A stretch of 64,000 nucleotides of DNA from Rhodamnia argentea (GCF_020921035.1 NC_063151.1:34788934-34852933), one strand, 5' to 3'; positions 12,593 to 26,160 are shown, counted from the stretch's first letter. The notes: generated by a model from the sequence alone, not told the origin. Translations and numbers: made by a program.

Positions 12593-15500
12593 ATGAGGCC
12601 GATTCTGATGAAAGGCCACGAGAGGCCACTGACGTTCCTCAAGTACAACCGGGAGGGCGATCTCCTCTTCTCCTGCGCCAAGGACCACACCCCCACCGTC
12701 TGGTTCGCGGACAACGGCGAGCGCCTCGGCACCTACCGCGGCCACAACGGCGCCGTCTGGTGCTGCGACGTCTCCCGTAAGTGCCCCCACCGCCTCGCTT
12801 CTGATTTCGGTTTCGATTTTCTTTTTCCCCGGCTGGTCTAGTGAATCTGCTTGCGTGCTGTCTGTGTTGTTTTGAAGGGGATTCTAAGACGCTGATTACT
12901 GGAAGCGCGGACACGACGGCGAAGCTGTGGAGCGTGCAGAACGGGACGCAGCTGTTCACGTTCAATTTCGATTCGCCCGCGAGGTCGGTGGATTTCTCCA
13001 TCGGCGATAAGCTCGCGGTGATCACCACCGATCCTTTCATGGAGCTGCCTTCGGCTATTCATGTCAAGCGCATTGCCAGAGACCCTGCTGACCGTAAGTG
13101 CGACTATTTTCGGCCTCTTATTAGGAAAAATCAAATGGCGAGATGAGTAGAAAAATAATTCGTTCTGTATAGCATGGTTTAAACACTTGTATCAGTGGGG
13201 GCTCGCTCGTGTCTTCGATTTCTGTGGGTTATGTTTTAGTTGCTTTGGACCTATGCGCTTCCTGGTATGACTAATTATTGGATTCATTGGCTTGTATGCA
13301 CCTAGAAATTAACAACCGACTTTACCCCAATTGTTGGCACCAGCCCTCGAATATTAAGTACTCTTTCAAGCGTGGCTAATTACGATTGAGTGATATATGT
13401 GATGCCTCTGTTGAACCCACGGCAGAAGTAGGATATCTTCACAGGTTTTAGTTTCACTAACTTCCTTAGTAAGTGTATTGACGTCAATGATTTCATGGTA
13501 TCTTGTTATCTGCCTGTTTCCTTTCCTCTTTTGTCACAAGCTCTTTGACTTCCTTGTATTCATAGGTAAGTAGTTTGTGCTCTTCTTCCTCTTGTCAAAT
13601 ACTGCCTTAGCAAAGTATCAGGTAACGAGGATCGTTGCTTAGTTTTTATGTCTTTGGCTTGTACATCCTCGAGCATTCGAGATTGAGATACTTGTGGCTA
13701 AGCATCCTCTCTCATGGGGTCTATTTCTTATAGAACTTCCAATTATTTGGGTTGATCTAGAGAGGTTGAGTTTCAACAATATGAGCAAATAAATTGATTC
13801 GATTGTCAAATTTGTTAATTTGTTGATTTTAATTCAAACATAGGAATTGTTTCAAGTTGGACAACTAATAGCTTTAGGTGGGTAAGTGTTGGCAAGTGAT
13901 GTGGTTAGAAGTTTCTTCTTGGATAGTCTCAGTCAGCCACTAGTATTCCATGGATGAACATACCCCGTTTTCCCGTGGGCATTATTCAATCTGGTGAATT
14001 TTCAGAACCTTGTGGTGACTGTGAATTTGTTGGCCTTTCTTTCGACTCTCTCAATGCCCCGCCTTCATTAATGGCCTTATCGCAGAGACTGGTGAGTCTG
14101 TCCACATCCTTCGGGGTCATCAAGGAAGAATAGCTCGAGCTGTCTGGGGGCCTCTGAACACGACTGTTATAAGTGCTGGAGAAGATGCTATAATTCGTGT
14201 TTGGGACTCTGAGGTATACAACTCTTTCCTTGTTACGGTTATCAATTTGCACATTTGGCTTTAGTTTGTTCTTGAGTACTTAATGGTTCTTCGTTAACTG
14301 GAATTTGCTTGCTGTGGACACAAGTACTGACTTCTTTATTGCTTGTTTGTGAAATTGCAGACTGGGAAGCTTCTCAGAGAGTCAGACAAGGAAACCGGCC
14401 ATAAAAAGGCGATAACTTCACTTGCAAAGTCCGCTGATGGTTCGCATTTTGTCACTGGTTCACAAGATAAATCTGCCAAGGTAATTATTCCAAAAAGGAC
14501 ATTTGATTTTATTTAGGTCACAGTTCTCCTTTTCTGATACTAACATATCTTTCTATTATCTCAGCTATGGGACATCAGGACATTGACTCTTATTAAAACA
14601 TATGCGACAGAGCGCCCGGTCAATGCAGTTACAATGTCTCCACTTCTTGATCATGTATGTCCTCGCCTCATCCTTTTGAATGCTGGTTGCTTTTGTGACA
14701 TGGTCATGAATCTTTCTATTCGTACTGTATTGTAGTTTTCCTGGTTGAAGTTGGCACTTTGCCATGTTAGATTTAGTCTTACTACCAGTACTACCAATAG
14801 CTGGCCGTGTAATTCACTGACACTCTTAATCATATTAATGCTATTTCTGTATTAGAGTTATATAATTATGTTTTTGAGTTTACATGTATTGGCATGTTTG
14901 AGAACCAATTTTGATGAATCAATGAGTTTTGTGTTAGTTATTAGAGGACTCGATGGGCGCCATTCATTTGCTTGGGGTTAATGAGTCCAAAAATTGGGTG
15001 AAAACAAATGTACTTACAAAAAGCAGCAGCAGTACCTAGAGACCAAGGGTTTGAAACTCCTCATATTATTCTTCAAATATTCAATGCTAGCTCCTTACGC
15101 TTCTTTTACTTTTATATTCTTTTCCCTTCGGGGCAACCAAGAGAGCCATCAAATTCAGGATTTCTCTTCTTATTCCATCTGTTCTTATTCCTGTCCAAGC
15201 TCGCTCTCTCACTGAACCTGAGGAGGCTCAAGCTAATACTACCAGATTACTAGCCTCATCCCCTTGTACATAATGTATAATCCGGGAGTATGCACCTTAA
15301 AATGATTTAGTGCGTCCTCACACTACTTTCAGAGTTGACACGTGCTCTCCAAGATATTCCCTCTTTTTTGTGCTTTTATTTTGATGAAATGTCGTACATT
15401 CGTGCTGTATTTACACGTCACGAAGTTCTCGTCCTTACAGGTGGTCCTTGGAGGTGGCCAAGATGCGTCAGCTGTAACCATGACTGATCATCGTGCTGGA

Positions 15501-16142
15501 AAGTTTGAAGCCAAGTTTTTTGACAAGGTAAATTATGCTGTATTGACTCATTGGATGTTCGTTTGTTCACTGGTTTGTTGAGTATTTCATGTCATTTTGG
15601 TGGTCCTGCTTTTGCATAGATTCTTCAAGAAGAAATTGGAGGTGTGAAGGGACACTTTGGGCCTATTAATGCTTTGGCTTTCAATCCTGATGGGAAAAGG
15701 TAAATTTGTTTAATTCTGTGGTAGTATAATACTGTGGACGATGATGCTGTCTTAATGTCTAATACAAGTGACTTGATAAGCCAAAGTGTAACTTTTTCAG
15801 TAAAAGTTGCTTAGAACGTGAAATAAGTTGATTTTTTCCAAAACATGAGAACTGATTCGACATGCCTGGAGTAAGAATATGGTGGAATTTGGATGTGATT
15901 GCAAGTCGACTATTGATTTTGTTCCAGTTTTGCAACTGATTTTGTGTGATATTGATACTCATATAAAGTGAAATTGTTGCAACTCTATTATACCTCGCAT
16001 GTTTTGTAAAATCATGTTATGAGATTGAGTTCTAAACGTTTTCCGGCTGTATTTCTGTCTTTTCAGTTTCTCAAGCGGAGGTGAAGATGGTTATGTTAGA
16101 TTGCATCACTTTGACCCGGATTACTTCAACATCAAGATTTAG
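12593..16142 (+). CDS. TIF3I1: Eukaryotic translation initiation factor 3 subunit I (eIF3i, WD40)
   Basis: Eight exons: 12593-12776, 12878-13093, 14086-14213, 14361-14480, 14565-14654, 15441-15527, 15620-15699 and 16067-16142. They join in frame to 981 nt, or 326 residues, the usual length of eIF3i. The start [15 protein letters not shown] and end [11 protein letters not shown] are hallmarks of the family. WD40 blades are visible as GH...LW/VW units, for example 'KLWSVQNG', 'IRVWDSETG' and 'KLWDIRTL'. The protein is a seven-bladed propeller subunit of the eIF3 complex that binds the 40S ribosome in the cytoplasm; the animal homologue is also called TRIP-1. Exon 1 is notably GC-rich compared with the later exons. 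The order of conserved blocks is complete and no frame break is seen. Confidence 0.97.
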
Positions 16143-19100
16143 CTTTTGAGAAAATAGTTTTGCAGTTTCGAAAAGTTGCCTCTGCCTTCAGAGTGGCGGA
16201 ATTTTTCCAGAATGTTTATTACCGTGTTAGTTATCTATCTTAGATTGGAAATTTTGTTTTCAAGATCAGGTTGTCAAAATTATGAGGAACTTAATGAAAT
16301 GATTTTATTTCCTAGCATCGTCTGTTATATAAAAGTTCTTTCATCTCTTCTATCAGCAAGGTCATGGGGAGCTTCCCCGTGTCCACCCCATTTGATTGAA
16401 GAGTTGGACTACGTTCCTTTGTTATTGAAAAAGAAAGTCAGGACCTCTGAAGGTTGAAAATTATCTCTCTAATCTTGGCACTGGAAAAGTAGATGGGAAG
16501 TTCGTTGTTCCGCGTCGGTTACTTCTTTAGGATATTGAAACAAAGAGACGCTGTATTCTTTTTCGTTTTGCCTTGTTCAGCTGTAATGCATTCAGTTCGT
16601 GCACATAAACGAGTCGGCAAATTGTGAAGATCGATTCATGGGGGATTGCTACAGGCTACGCCCACTTTGTCGACTTGGCGGGTAGGTGAGATCGTTAATT
16701 AGTGTGAGGGATGGAAATATGGAGAACTGTTGCGTCATCTTTTGATGAAAGAGATGTGAATGTAGGGCTGGGGTTGTTTTCCCACGTACGGGTTTTGCAC
16801 CCACCTCGTGCGGTCGCATTATGGACAATTTTGGTGATGAATGAAACGTTGTTGTATTACAACGGGACGGTGAGCTTTGGCTCTTACTTATGGTCCAGAC
16901 GTCCTCGTAGCCCATTCAAGATGAAAGTGCCAAGGGAGGGTGCTTGAACCACTCGTCCTATATTCACTAGTCACTGTCCTCCGTGGGACGCATTCGAGGG
17001 AGATTGAATTCGACTGTTTCCACCGAGACAGGGGACATCGGTTTACCGAGAAGCTTTTTAGCTAGGGCGGCTTCGCTAGTCGCCACTTGCCGGCAGTTTC
17101 TTTGCACGCTGCATTCTGTGGATTCCCTCTCGAAGCGAAGCGAGGGATTAAAAATGGTTTCCAACTTTGGCCGTTCCCATCTTTTCCTTTTTAAGAAATC
17201 AAACTTGTTAGACAATCACTTGAAGTCCAAGAAAGGGATTTCTTCAGCTCCATTCTTCTCTTCTTTCCCCGCTTACTGATGAAATTTATGGATACATGAA
17301 TTTTACTCTACGCACGCACATGTGGTCAAAAGTGCAAAAGACGACGCCCCACCAACCAGTGTCCTGACTTTCTCCATCGTTTTATGCACATTTTCCAGGC
17401 CAATGACGACGAGCCATCAACCAGATTAGAAAAGCCTCGCGATCATCATTACTGTGAATACGATTCGTCGGGTGAGAAATCATTCGATCCACGACCAAGT
17501 CCTTTTCGTTATCGCGTAGTCGATACGTGGTCATTTCGAGACCCTACGGTCGCTTTAAACCTCTTAGAGTAATCTCGACTTGATTGCTGTGGTGCTACTG
17601 TGTTGGAGCAGTTGCCATCATAATTCATGGAGATCCCCTGGAATCGATGGGCCAATTTTGAGGAGTCAAGACATGTCTGATTTTGCCAATTTTGATTATA
17701 TTTTCTCGCACCTTTTCCTTTCGAAGTGTTGGGTTGGTTGTGCTTAACCTAAATCGTGTAAGTCCAAGCTTCTTTTCCATTTCTTTTGATAGATCAAAAG
17801 AGGATAACACGCTATTGTTAGGATTAAGCACGAATGCGACCTGCTTAAGCCGCTTAAAATGGCCTAATTTCAACCCCGACCCAACTCGGCCGATCGCGGG
17901 GTCCCGATCATTATGGTTCCGTGTTGGCAGTAGCATCATTATTCAAATCGATTAGGCAACCTAGTAGTAATCCAAGGTTAGAAAAACTAGCACACCAAAT
18001 TGCAAAGATCAGATTGGGGTGGTGGTCAATGGATCAGCAGGATTTCCACCTACCAACCTGACTTGGACTAAGAAAATCAAAGGGAAAGATGTAAAGGAAT
18101 GATCTTTTGGATTTATGCGAGCATTAGATGTGATTAGAGTCCATTTGCTGCCTAATCATTGAATGAGCCGTCGTTGCAAGAACAGTAATGTTGACCGACA
18201 GGGCACTCTGAATCCCTTTTTACCCAACTGCCCATGACCCTCCTTTTCGGACCACGAACTACCACGAGGTCCACGAAAACCCCTGAGCGAATCCCCAATT
18301 CGTCTTCCCCCACTCCCCGACATTAATAATCGAAAAAATTGTAAGAAAGTGTTGGAGACACTTGTTAAATCTCGTCAATTGCGCCTCGAAAATGTAGGTA
18401 TTTTCATATAAGATATGCTAATTTTTCCTCGAACATGTTTACGCCGGTTGAAGCGTGCTGATTTTGCTTCATTCCCAAATTTCAAGCGACTTCAAATGAT
18501 GCTTCTGAACTAATCGTTGATAGAGACTCTTATTGATTTAAGTCTAAATTAAACGAGATCTAGAGAATTTCATATCGCCCTCCACATTGCCCCCCACCCC
18601 TCCCAATGAAAACATGTTTATACTCACGTTATTCAATTAGTGTTAGTATATTTTAAGATATCGTATTGCTAGTCCCTAAAAATGAAATTCTGAATTGATG
18701 TCTGAGATTTCGGTAATATAGCGCGTCGAGAGAAAATTAAATATGCAAAGCAACTTCTCTTTCCTTTTCATATTTTCTGAAAAATATTCATGAGACTATA
18801 CCTCAACTTGGCGTCATTATACTTTTGTTGCGTACGGATACGACGGTCGCATAATCGGCTTAAAAAAAAAAAAAGTAGAGCCATCACGAAATGATACCGA
18901 AAATATAGTGATCTTAAAAACTCTACATCCATTTTCGGTACTTACAAGCAAAAAAAAAAAAAAAAGTTTTGTACGACGTCCTTTTCTGCAAAACTCACCC
19001 ATCAACATTCATCGGCGCAGTAGAAATCTTTAGACGTGAACGGCGTAACAAATCCTACTCATACATTTGTCGCACCCGCCTTTACACTGTTAGATACAAA

Positions 19101-19154
19101 ATTATCAACAAAAGGACATTTAAAGTATTAGTATTTGTGTACGGCGCTAGCTTT
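16143..19154. other. eIF3i 3' UTR and intergenic
   Basis: The 3' UTR probably covers the first few hundred bases. Open frames at 16176-16457, 16649-16947, 16967-17279 and 17625-17955 overlap on opposite strands and look like chance frames. No domain, signal peptide or splice-supported gene was found. Confidence 0.5.
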
Positions 19155-19880
19155 TAAGTCAATTTTTTTCGTTGACTCACTTAAATACCAAATCGGAGGA
19201 AAAAACGATCACTTGTGTGCCAATTTGGGGTAAAAATAATTACTTAAGTGTCAATTTCGACCAAACAATACACGCGGCAGTTTTTTTATATCAATGTTTT
19301 AATATTACATGACAATTTAAAAAAAAAAAAAATCAATCCACGTGGCATCCACATAACTATTCAACTTAAAAATAATTAATTTTTTAAAAAAATTAAAATT
19401 AATCCAAAAGATAACCTTATAAAAAAAAAAGGGGGGAGCAGAGGTTGCAGCGGCGAGGACTTTGAGTCCTCGTCGCCCCACCATCATCGGTAATGGTCGA
19501 CGAGGGATGGGGATGGCTAAGGGGGATTGCCAAGCCTCAGAGACCCCTGTCAAGGTCTCGCAACGGCGGGGTCTCTCTGCGGCTTAGCGCACTTGGCCTC
19601 GCCCGGTGATGGCTCGCCAACCCCGGTGAGGCCTCGGCGATGGTGGGGTGGCGGTGACGAGCTGCAATAGCTTCCCTCGTTATTATTATTATTTTATTAT
19701 TTTTTCAATTTTTTTTTATTTTTTTAATATTACGTGAATTTTGTTTATTAATTCTCATTTATTTTTTGCTGACTATGATTCTCCCGTGAGTCACGTAGAT
19801 GCCACGTATGATTTCCGATGAAGGTCACCGGAGTTGGCATTAAAATAACCGTTTTAAAAAAAAAATTAGCACTTAATTGA
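19155..19880. repeat. MITE-like repeat of a second type
   Basis: AT-rich flanks containing 'gtgccaatttggggtaaa' on the left and 'ggcattaaaataaccg' on the right enclose a GC-rich core with 'gcgaggactttgagtcctcgtcgcc' and 'gatggtggggtggcgg'. The plan resembles the other elements, but the ends differ. The limits are approximate and the terminal inverted repeat is weak. Confidence 0.45.
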
Positions 19881-20179
19881 TAAAAAAAATATTAATAATA
19901 AAGCGAGCACCGCACACAAATAAGAATTAATCATCATCGCTCGATAAATATTTTCTATCTATTAAAGTAAACTATAATTTAATTTATAAATTCATTTTTC
20001 GACGGGTGTTGATATATAAAATTAAAAGAAGCAAAAAGCAGGGCCCTAACTGTTGCTTAACGCCACCCCTTCCCTACAAACTTCCCCTCTCCCTTTCTCT
20101 CTCTCTCTGTCAAAATCCCACACTGAGATTTTTTTCTCTCTCTCTCTCTAGCTCTAGCCTTCGCTCTCTGTGTGGAGGA

Positions 20180-20474
20180 ATGGACTATTCGCCACCAGAG
20201 CACCACACGAATGCTTCGGAGGCGGAGGCCACCCCTCGCTCCACCTCCTCCGCCGTCCTCCGCGCCCTCCGCCTCCTCCGCGCCGACGACTCCGACTCCA
20301 AGCTCCAGGCCGCCCGCGACATCCGCCGCCTCACCAAGACCTCCCAGGCCTGTCGGCGCCAGCTCGCCGACGCCGTCGGGCCTCTCGTCTCCATGCTCCG
20401 CCTCGACTCCCTCGAGCTGAAGGACGCTGCTCTCCTCGCCCTCCTCAACCTCGCCGTCAAAGACGAAACGTACC

Positions 20475-20511
<37 letters not shown>

Positions 20512-23067
20512 GTGTGTGTGTGTGTGTGTGTAGCACTGATTGATTGTTGTTCGATTGTCTCCGTGTTTCTATTTATATGGACGCGATTCAAACTCGTTTA
20601 CGATTTTTATCTTTTTGTTTTGCGATCCTTTTTCCCACCTTGTCATTTTTGTGGCTCGGGGACGATGTTATCGAACGTGTTTGTTCGAAAAATCCAGCCT
20701 GAATTTGGTCAGGCTTTGGCGGCTTTTATTCATACCCGACGCTTTCGCTGCCTCATACGCTTTTTCTTTTCATCTGTTCATTGTTTTGGACGTTTTGGTG
20801 GTTATCTGTGGCGAATTGCAGCTGTTTCTCGAAGAACTTGATTGGGAATGGATACTTTTTTGTGCAGAAGATTCTTCTTTTTCTTCGTTTCTGACCCTAT
20901 AGAAGCTGACGGATGATGATGATGATGAAGATGATACTTTGCTTGAGTTGCTGCTGTTCCTTTCCTTCTCTCTTTCTCTCACTTGCTTTTACCTCGGATT
21001 CATCAACTAGGGAAATTTTAAAGAGGGGAAAAAGTGAAGTATGAATGGATGATTCCTTATTTTATTACGTCGCTTTTTTTTTCCTTTTCCATCTCTCCAA
21101 CACTCTTTTCGTGCTCTATTGGTTGTTTCAAGTCGCGGTTTTTTCTGGGAAATGGGAAAGTTGGGCTAATCTTAAGCTTTCTCAGTTGATAATATGTGAA
21201 ACTTTTCGTGGCATTATTATCTTGTTTAATCAAAAGATGCGATCTTTAACTTATGTTGATAAAGTCGTTTCATTCGGTCAACAAATATCTTCCTCTGTAG
21301 CTTCCTGTGAATTACTTTTTTCACTGTTGGATAGGGTCGGTTGGATAGATGTGCCAACCGGGGCATATTCTTTTGCTCAGGGAACATGTGGGTGTTCTGT
21401 GGTTGAAAGCTCACCACTAATCAGACTCAAGGGTGGTTCTTCTTTAGTTCACATGTTCCGCTCTTTCTTTTCATTGCCTTTTTCTTTTCCCTTCTATTTG
21501 CATCTTATGCTGTGCTGCTTGTGAAGTAATCCAAATTTCAACTGATTCCGAGAGTTCATTGGAATCATTCAAGACTTCTGAGGTGGCTCCATGAGCGTGG
21601 AAACTTACATATTTCTGTTTAACCAGTTGGAACTGAATCAGATAGTAATTTGTCAACTGTAGTGCTTATTCTTGCATCACAAAAATATGCGTATGCGGAC
21701 TATGGCTTCTGCATCTTCGTTACCATGCTATTCTCATGAGCATCAAACCACCCTATAGTGATGAGGCAATTATTGGGTAGTAACTTTAGCTTTCCATGGA
21801 GTCAGTAACTGCGGAACTACATGTTTTTTGCCTTGTCTAGAATGAGAAGATTGTTTAAACACATATGGATTATACAGAAATCTCATTAGCTGGTAATCAA
21901 TTGCTTCTATGATGGGCCAGGCCCATAATATGTTGCGACAAAGCTAAGGCAAATATTTCACTGTTAGCTTCATCGTTCTAATCAATGAAGCTGCTGTTAC
22001 TGTCAGGGAATCTTGCTCAATCCCCTAGATTGAGGAAATCATAGGAGAGGTCTTAGTTATATTTGTTTTTGTGCCTTAACTGGTCTTTGAATTTATTGAT
22101 TGCTTGCTGCTTGCCTTTCATTCGTTGCTCATGCTCCACTGATTTTTACGGTAAAATAGCCTCTTGACTGGACTGGAAGATCGACGCTGATATTCATTCC
22201 CATTTATCTTGCAGTAATAAGGTGAATATTGTTGATGCGGGTGCTCTTGAGCCAATTATCGGCTTTCTCCAGTCAGATAATGTTGAACTCCAAGAGCATG
22301 CAGCTGCTGCTTTGCTTACTCTATCTGCTACTACCATCAACAAGCCGGTCATAAGTTCTTCCCGAGCCATTCCTCTCTTAGCAGGAATCCTGAAATGTGG
22401 AACCCAACAGGCCAAGATTGATGCCTTAATGGCTCTTTACAATCTCTCGACACATCCAGATAATCTCAACGTTATTCTCCAAGCGGATCCAATCACTTCC
22501 ATAGTGAACTTGCTGAAAAGCTGTAAGAAGTCATCTAAAACTGCTGAAAAATGCACTGCTCTTCTAGAATCATTGTTAAACTTTGAGGACGGTAGAATAG
22601 CATTAACATCTGAGGAAGGTGGAGTTTTTGCCATAGTTGACGTGCTGGAGAATGGGTCCCTCCAGAGTCGAGAGCATGCAGTCGGGGCTTTATTAGCAAT
22701 GTGCCAGAGTGATCGCTGTAAATACAGAGAACCAATCCTCAGAGAAGGTGTGATTCCTGGTCTCCTCGAGCTCACTGTTCAAGGGACATCAAAGTCTCAA
22801 GGAAACGCACATACACTGTTGCGGTTACTGAGGGAATCTCCATATCCAAGATCCGATCACCAACCTGACACACTTGAGAATATTGTCTGCAACATCATCT
22901 CTCAAATTAATGGAGAGGACCAGTCTGACAAGGCGAAGAAGATGCTTACTGAGATGGTGCAAGTAAGCATGGAGCAGACCTTGAGACATCTACAGCAAAG
23001 GGCTCTGGTATGCACACCCGCAGATGTTCCCCTTGCCAATTGTACTTCCGAAGTTTCTTCCAAGTAA
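20180..23067 (+). CDS. Armadillo-repeat protein, U-box-less PUB-like
   Basis: Two exons, 20180-20469 and 22215-23067, join in frame across a 1,745-base intron (...KDET|NKVNIVDAG...), giving 380 residues. The protein is almost entirely helical ARM repeats, seen as recurring motifs of the type 'AAALLTLSA', 'ALMALYNLS' and 'AVGALLAMCQ', with 'IVDAGALEPIIGFL' starting a repeat. It matches the plant ARM-only proteins related to the PUB4/PUB45 E3 ligases, but no U-box precedes the repeats, so it is unlikely to be a ubiquitin ligase itself. ARM arrays bind protein partners; the partner here is unknown. Exon 1 is strongly GC-rich and Ser/Arg/Leu-rich, and exon 2 is AT-richer. The leader is pyrimidine-rich with (CT)n tracts, and the start ATG at 20180 begins MDYSPPEHH. 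Confidence 0.9.
20478..20531. repeat. (CT)n(GT)n compound microsatellite at the intron donor
   Basis: About 15 CT units followed by about 10 GT units lie immediately downstream of the splice donor of the ARM-repeat gene (GT at 20470-20471). Confidence 0.95.
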
Positions 23068-24030
23068 AATCGTCTTCAATAATTATCATCTCTGGATGAA
23101 TATTTGTTGTAAAAGAAAAATGTTCCTGTGAGATATGCCAGTCCTGGCCATAGTGGTGGTATCAGGTGACTGGTCGGAATAAAACTGAGTAAGTGTGTCT
23201 CAGTACAAGGTTGAAATCATAGTATTTTCTCTGCTGTTTGTTTGTAAAGGTACTATTGTATACATGTTAACACAGATTGTAAAGGTTTCTTTGCCTTCTG
23301 TTTCCAAACTTCGTGGTCTCTTCTTGTTGTTGGCAAAAGACATGAACTTAATGAAGGAAGTATATGCGCGAAGTCTTCTCTCAATGCTGTGTAATGAGTT
23401 TGTAACTCGAAATAAACATGATGTTTGGGATTGGGATTGGGATTATCTCAACTTCTATGTTTCTGCTGCACTCGTCCTTCCCCTAACGCGTTAGGTATGT
23501 AGTGAACCTAGGTCGTTTTAAAAGTGGCATATGTGGATCCTCTGGGCTCATTCCGGTATAATTGGCTTGGTCAACAAAGACGAATCGAAACAAACATCTT
23601 CGGAACTGCCTCTGGACCGCATGTCCCTCTTTTCCATCCAACTAGAAGTGTAATCTTTGATGCCTGTCCACTTGATTACTCAATCTTGCTAGTTGATACT
23701 TGAATTTGGCAGGACCACGTATAGTTGGTTGGTGGGCTTCTTTCCTCTCCTCAGTTTTGTCACAGGTGACACTGTGACGTTCAGGTCAATGGGAGCGTGC
23801 GTTGAGTGACATGATGGAGAGGGAGACGCCATGTTTGCCCATATCACTTGTGAATGGTTTATGACTTTTCCCATTTCTTCTTATGGAATCGGTAAGGCTA
23901 GCTCACACGCTGAAGGGTAGAGACTTACGGAGCGCTGATTTCGTGTGTGCAATTCTGTCGTTGAGTAACTCCGGCGAGCCTCCGACTGTCGTATTACATG
24001 CGCATAATATCGGCAAGTCATGGACTCCTC
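23068..24030. other. 3' UTR of the ARM gene and intergenic
   Basis: The 3' UTR is likely in the first few hundred bases. A short (GGGATT)3 run lies near 23427-23444. The open frames here are short and unsupported. Confidence 0.5.
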
Positions 24031-24574
24031 TTACCAAAAAAATTATAAACCTATTACAAATTTGCCAATTCAGTCTTTGTCTTTGATCAATTTAGTCATA
24101 AAGCTTTTGCATTTGTGTCAAATCAGTCCATCTAGCCAGTTTTGATTTGCTGGCGTTGCGTGGACTTTTTAAATTATTATTTTAATATGTTTTTCTTTAT
24201 TTTTTTCTTTTCCACTCCATTTATGGTCGGCGAGGGGGAGGGAGTGTGGCCTCTCCCCTTTGATCTAGCGAGGCCACCGCAGGGGTTACTGGCCTCGGAC
24301 AAGGGCGTCTTGGCCTTCGTCGGCCTAGGTGGAGTGAAAAAGAAAACCTAAAGAAAAAGAAATAAAAAAAAATTATAAAAAAAAAGTCAATTTTTTTTAA
24401 AATATTATTTAAAAAATCTATGTCAGTTGCAACCAATCAAAATTTTTCGAATGAACTGAATTGACACAAATACAAAAGATTTATGATTGAATCAGCAAAA
24501 TAAAAACAAAAGTTTAGAATTGAATTGACAATAGATTTAGGACCTTTTTTTTTTTGTGTGTGGTAATTCTCCCT
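24031..24574. repeat. MITE-like dispersed repeat, copy C
   Basis: The left end has 'accaaaaaaattataaacc' followed by 'caattcagtc', and the right end has the reverse-complement blocks 'gaattgacaatagatttagg'. The core contains 'ggtcggcgaggggga' and 'ggccttcgtcggcct'. It has the same organisation as the copies at 8.3, 37.1, 59.9 and 63.3 kb. Confidence 0.65.
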
Positions 24575-24791
24575 AAGTTCTTGCCAAGTTAAACAGAATT
24601 GCAAGTGCTTAGCATTTCGTCTCTGCTTTCACCACAGCCTTCAAACTTTGTCGTAGCTGCCATACACGACCTGGTTAAGACTTCATTATGTTGTCCTCTT
24701 TGTGTTTTAGATTCAAATTCATTTACGTTTTCTGTTTTCGTTCTTTCAGCTCACTTCTCAGCCGTCTTCCACGGTACTGTTGGGGACTCGA

Positions 24792-24828
<37 letters not shown>

Positions 24829-25371
24829 ATATAATTATTTTTTCCGTATATTTAACAAAATTGCGGGAAAATTCATTTGAAATTCACATAAGTACGTATT
24901 AAAAAATATGAGTTTTTTTTTTTTTTTCACTAGAATGGTATAAAACAAGCAAGTGACACAAATTTCCTGCTTTGCAAATTAATATCATCCTAATCTGAAC
25001 GTGGTTTTTTACCGTATGAAATTAGGCACGCACTTTTTAAAATGTTGTCTGGTTTTTCCAACGTGTAGTGTACTCTATTCTACTATCAACTCAAGTTGGT
25101 CGGAAGCCACAACATGAAGAATGAAATTAAAGCATGAACGTGAACAAATCGAAACTTAATTTGAACCCGTGGAATGAACAAGCGCTTCACTCAATTAAGT
25201 AGGTATTAGAAATAGAACTCGAGTTGAACTCGATTTCTCTTTTTCCTCTTTCATCTACTTATGAGTTAACCCATTTGTAATCGGTAATTCTTTCACTCGT
25301 CAGTTAGTTCGTACAGTTGTCAACTTCTAATAGTTTAAACTTTCATACAAATTGTTACACCACTCAATTTA
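24575..25371. other. Intergenic, no supported gene
   Basis: AT-rich spacer with a (CT)n run at about 24799-24821 and a poly-T run near 24912-24926. No gene is seen. Confidence 0.5.
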
Positions 25372-26024
25372 ATGGAAAATTTCAAATAAAGGTTTGAAAT
25401 ATCATTATTTTGTCAAATAAGAGTATGAAGTTGAATTTATTTCAAATAAGAGTGCTCTCATTATTTTAAAGAAAAGCTTGATCAAGAGTATTATCGCCAT
25501 TTTTTTTTTTCCTTTTCTTCTTTTTCCCCTGTTCCCTCTCTCGCCCATCGCCGAGTCTCATTGATGGCTAGACTTAGGCGAGGGCCACCCTCACCCGCCT
25601 AGTCGAGTCTTCATAAAACTTCGAAGCAATCACGTAAAGACGACTTCATCTTCGACGAACTCCTAGGCGAGTGAGGGCGGCCCTCGCACGATCTGGCGAA
25701 TTAGTGTCCTTCCATTTCCGTCGTTCAAAGACAAACACTTTGCCTAATTCCTTGCCAATCTACTGCCCGATGGCTTTACATAGCTAAGGAAATCCGTAAT
25801 TGATAGCAAGAGCTAAGAGTCAACCCGTGCCCTTGCCTAGGTTGCCCTCGCCTGACGCTGGCGATGGCTGGTGAAGGGGAGAAGAAAAAGAAAAAAAAAA
25901 GGAAAAGAAAATGATAAGAGAAAAATAAAAAATATTAAATTAAATTAAAAAATGAAAAGGTCCCTCGAAGCTTTTTTTTTAGATTATTTGAGCACTTCGT
26001 ACCTTTATTTGGAAAATTTCCCCC
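25372..26024. repeat. Inverted-repeat element with 'caaataaaggt' ends
   Basis: The left end reads 'atggaaaatttcaaataaaggt' (in two overlapping short pieces) and the right end reads 'acctttatttggaaaatttcccc', its imperfect reverse complement. The core is GC-richer with 'ggcgagggccaccctcacccgcc' and 'gtgagggcggccctcgc', which are themselves inverted. It is probably a non-autonomous DNA element of a family distinct from the 'cctaaac' type. Confidence 0.6.
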
Positions 26025-26160
26025 ATTTTAACGTGATGAAAATATTTTGACATTTAAAGGATAAAAAATTAAATTTTCGCGAAGTAGTCGAAAGAGTAGC
26101 AGAGACTGAGAGAGAGACCTGCAAGTAGCATCGCGAGTTCAGGAGCTGTGGACTGCGTGT

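Noticed and set aside
12587-13134. Long minus-strand frames opposite eIF3i exons 1-2
   Set aside because: Arg-rich or acidic shadows of the GC-rich coding exons; the plus strand encodes a complete eIF3i.
16649-17279. Overlapping frames on both strands after eIF3i
   Set aside because: The frames lie opposite each other, show no domain and have no promoter or splice evidence.
20170-20841. 223-codon frame overlapping the ARM gene exon 1
   Set aside because: Pro/Arg-rich out-of-frame reading of exon 1 that runs through the microsatellite into the intron.
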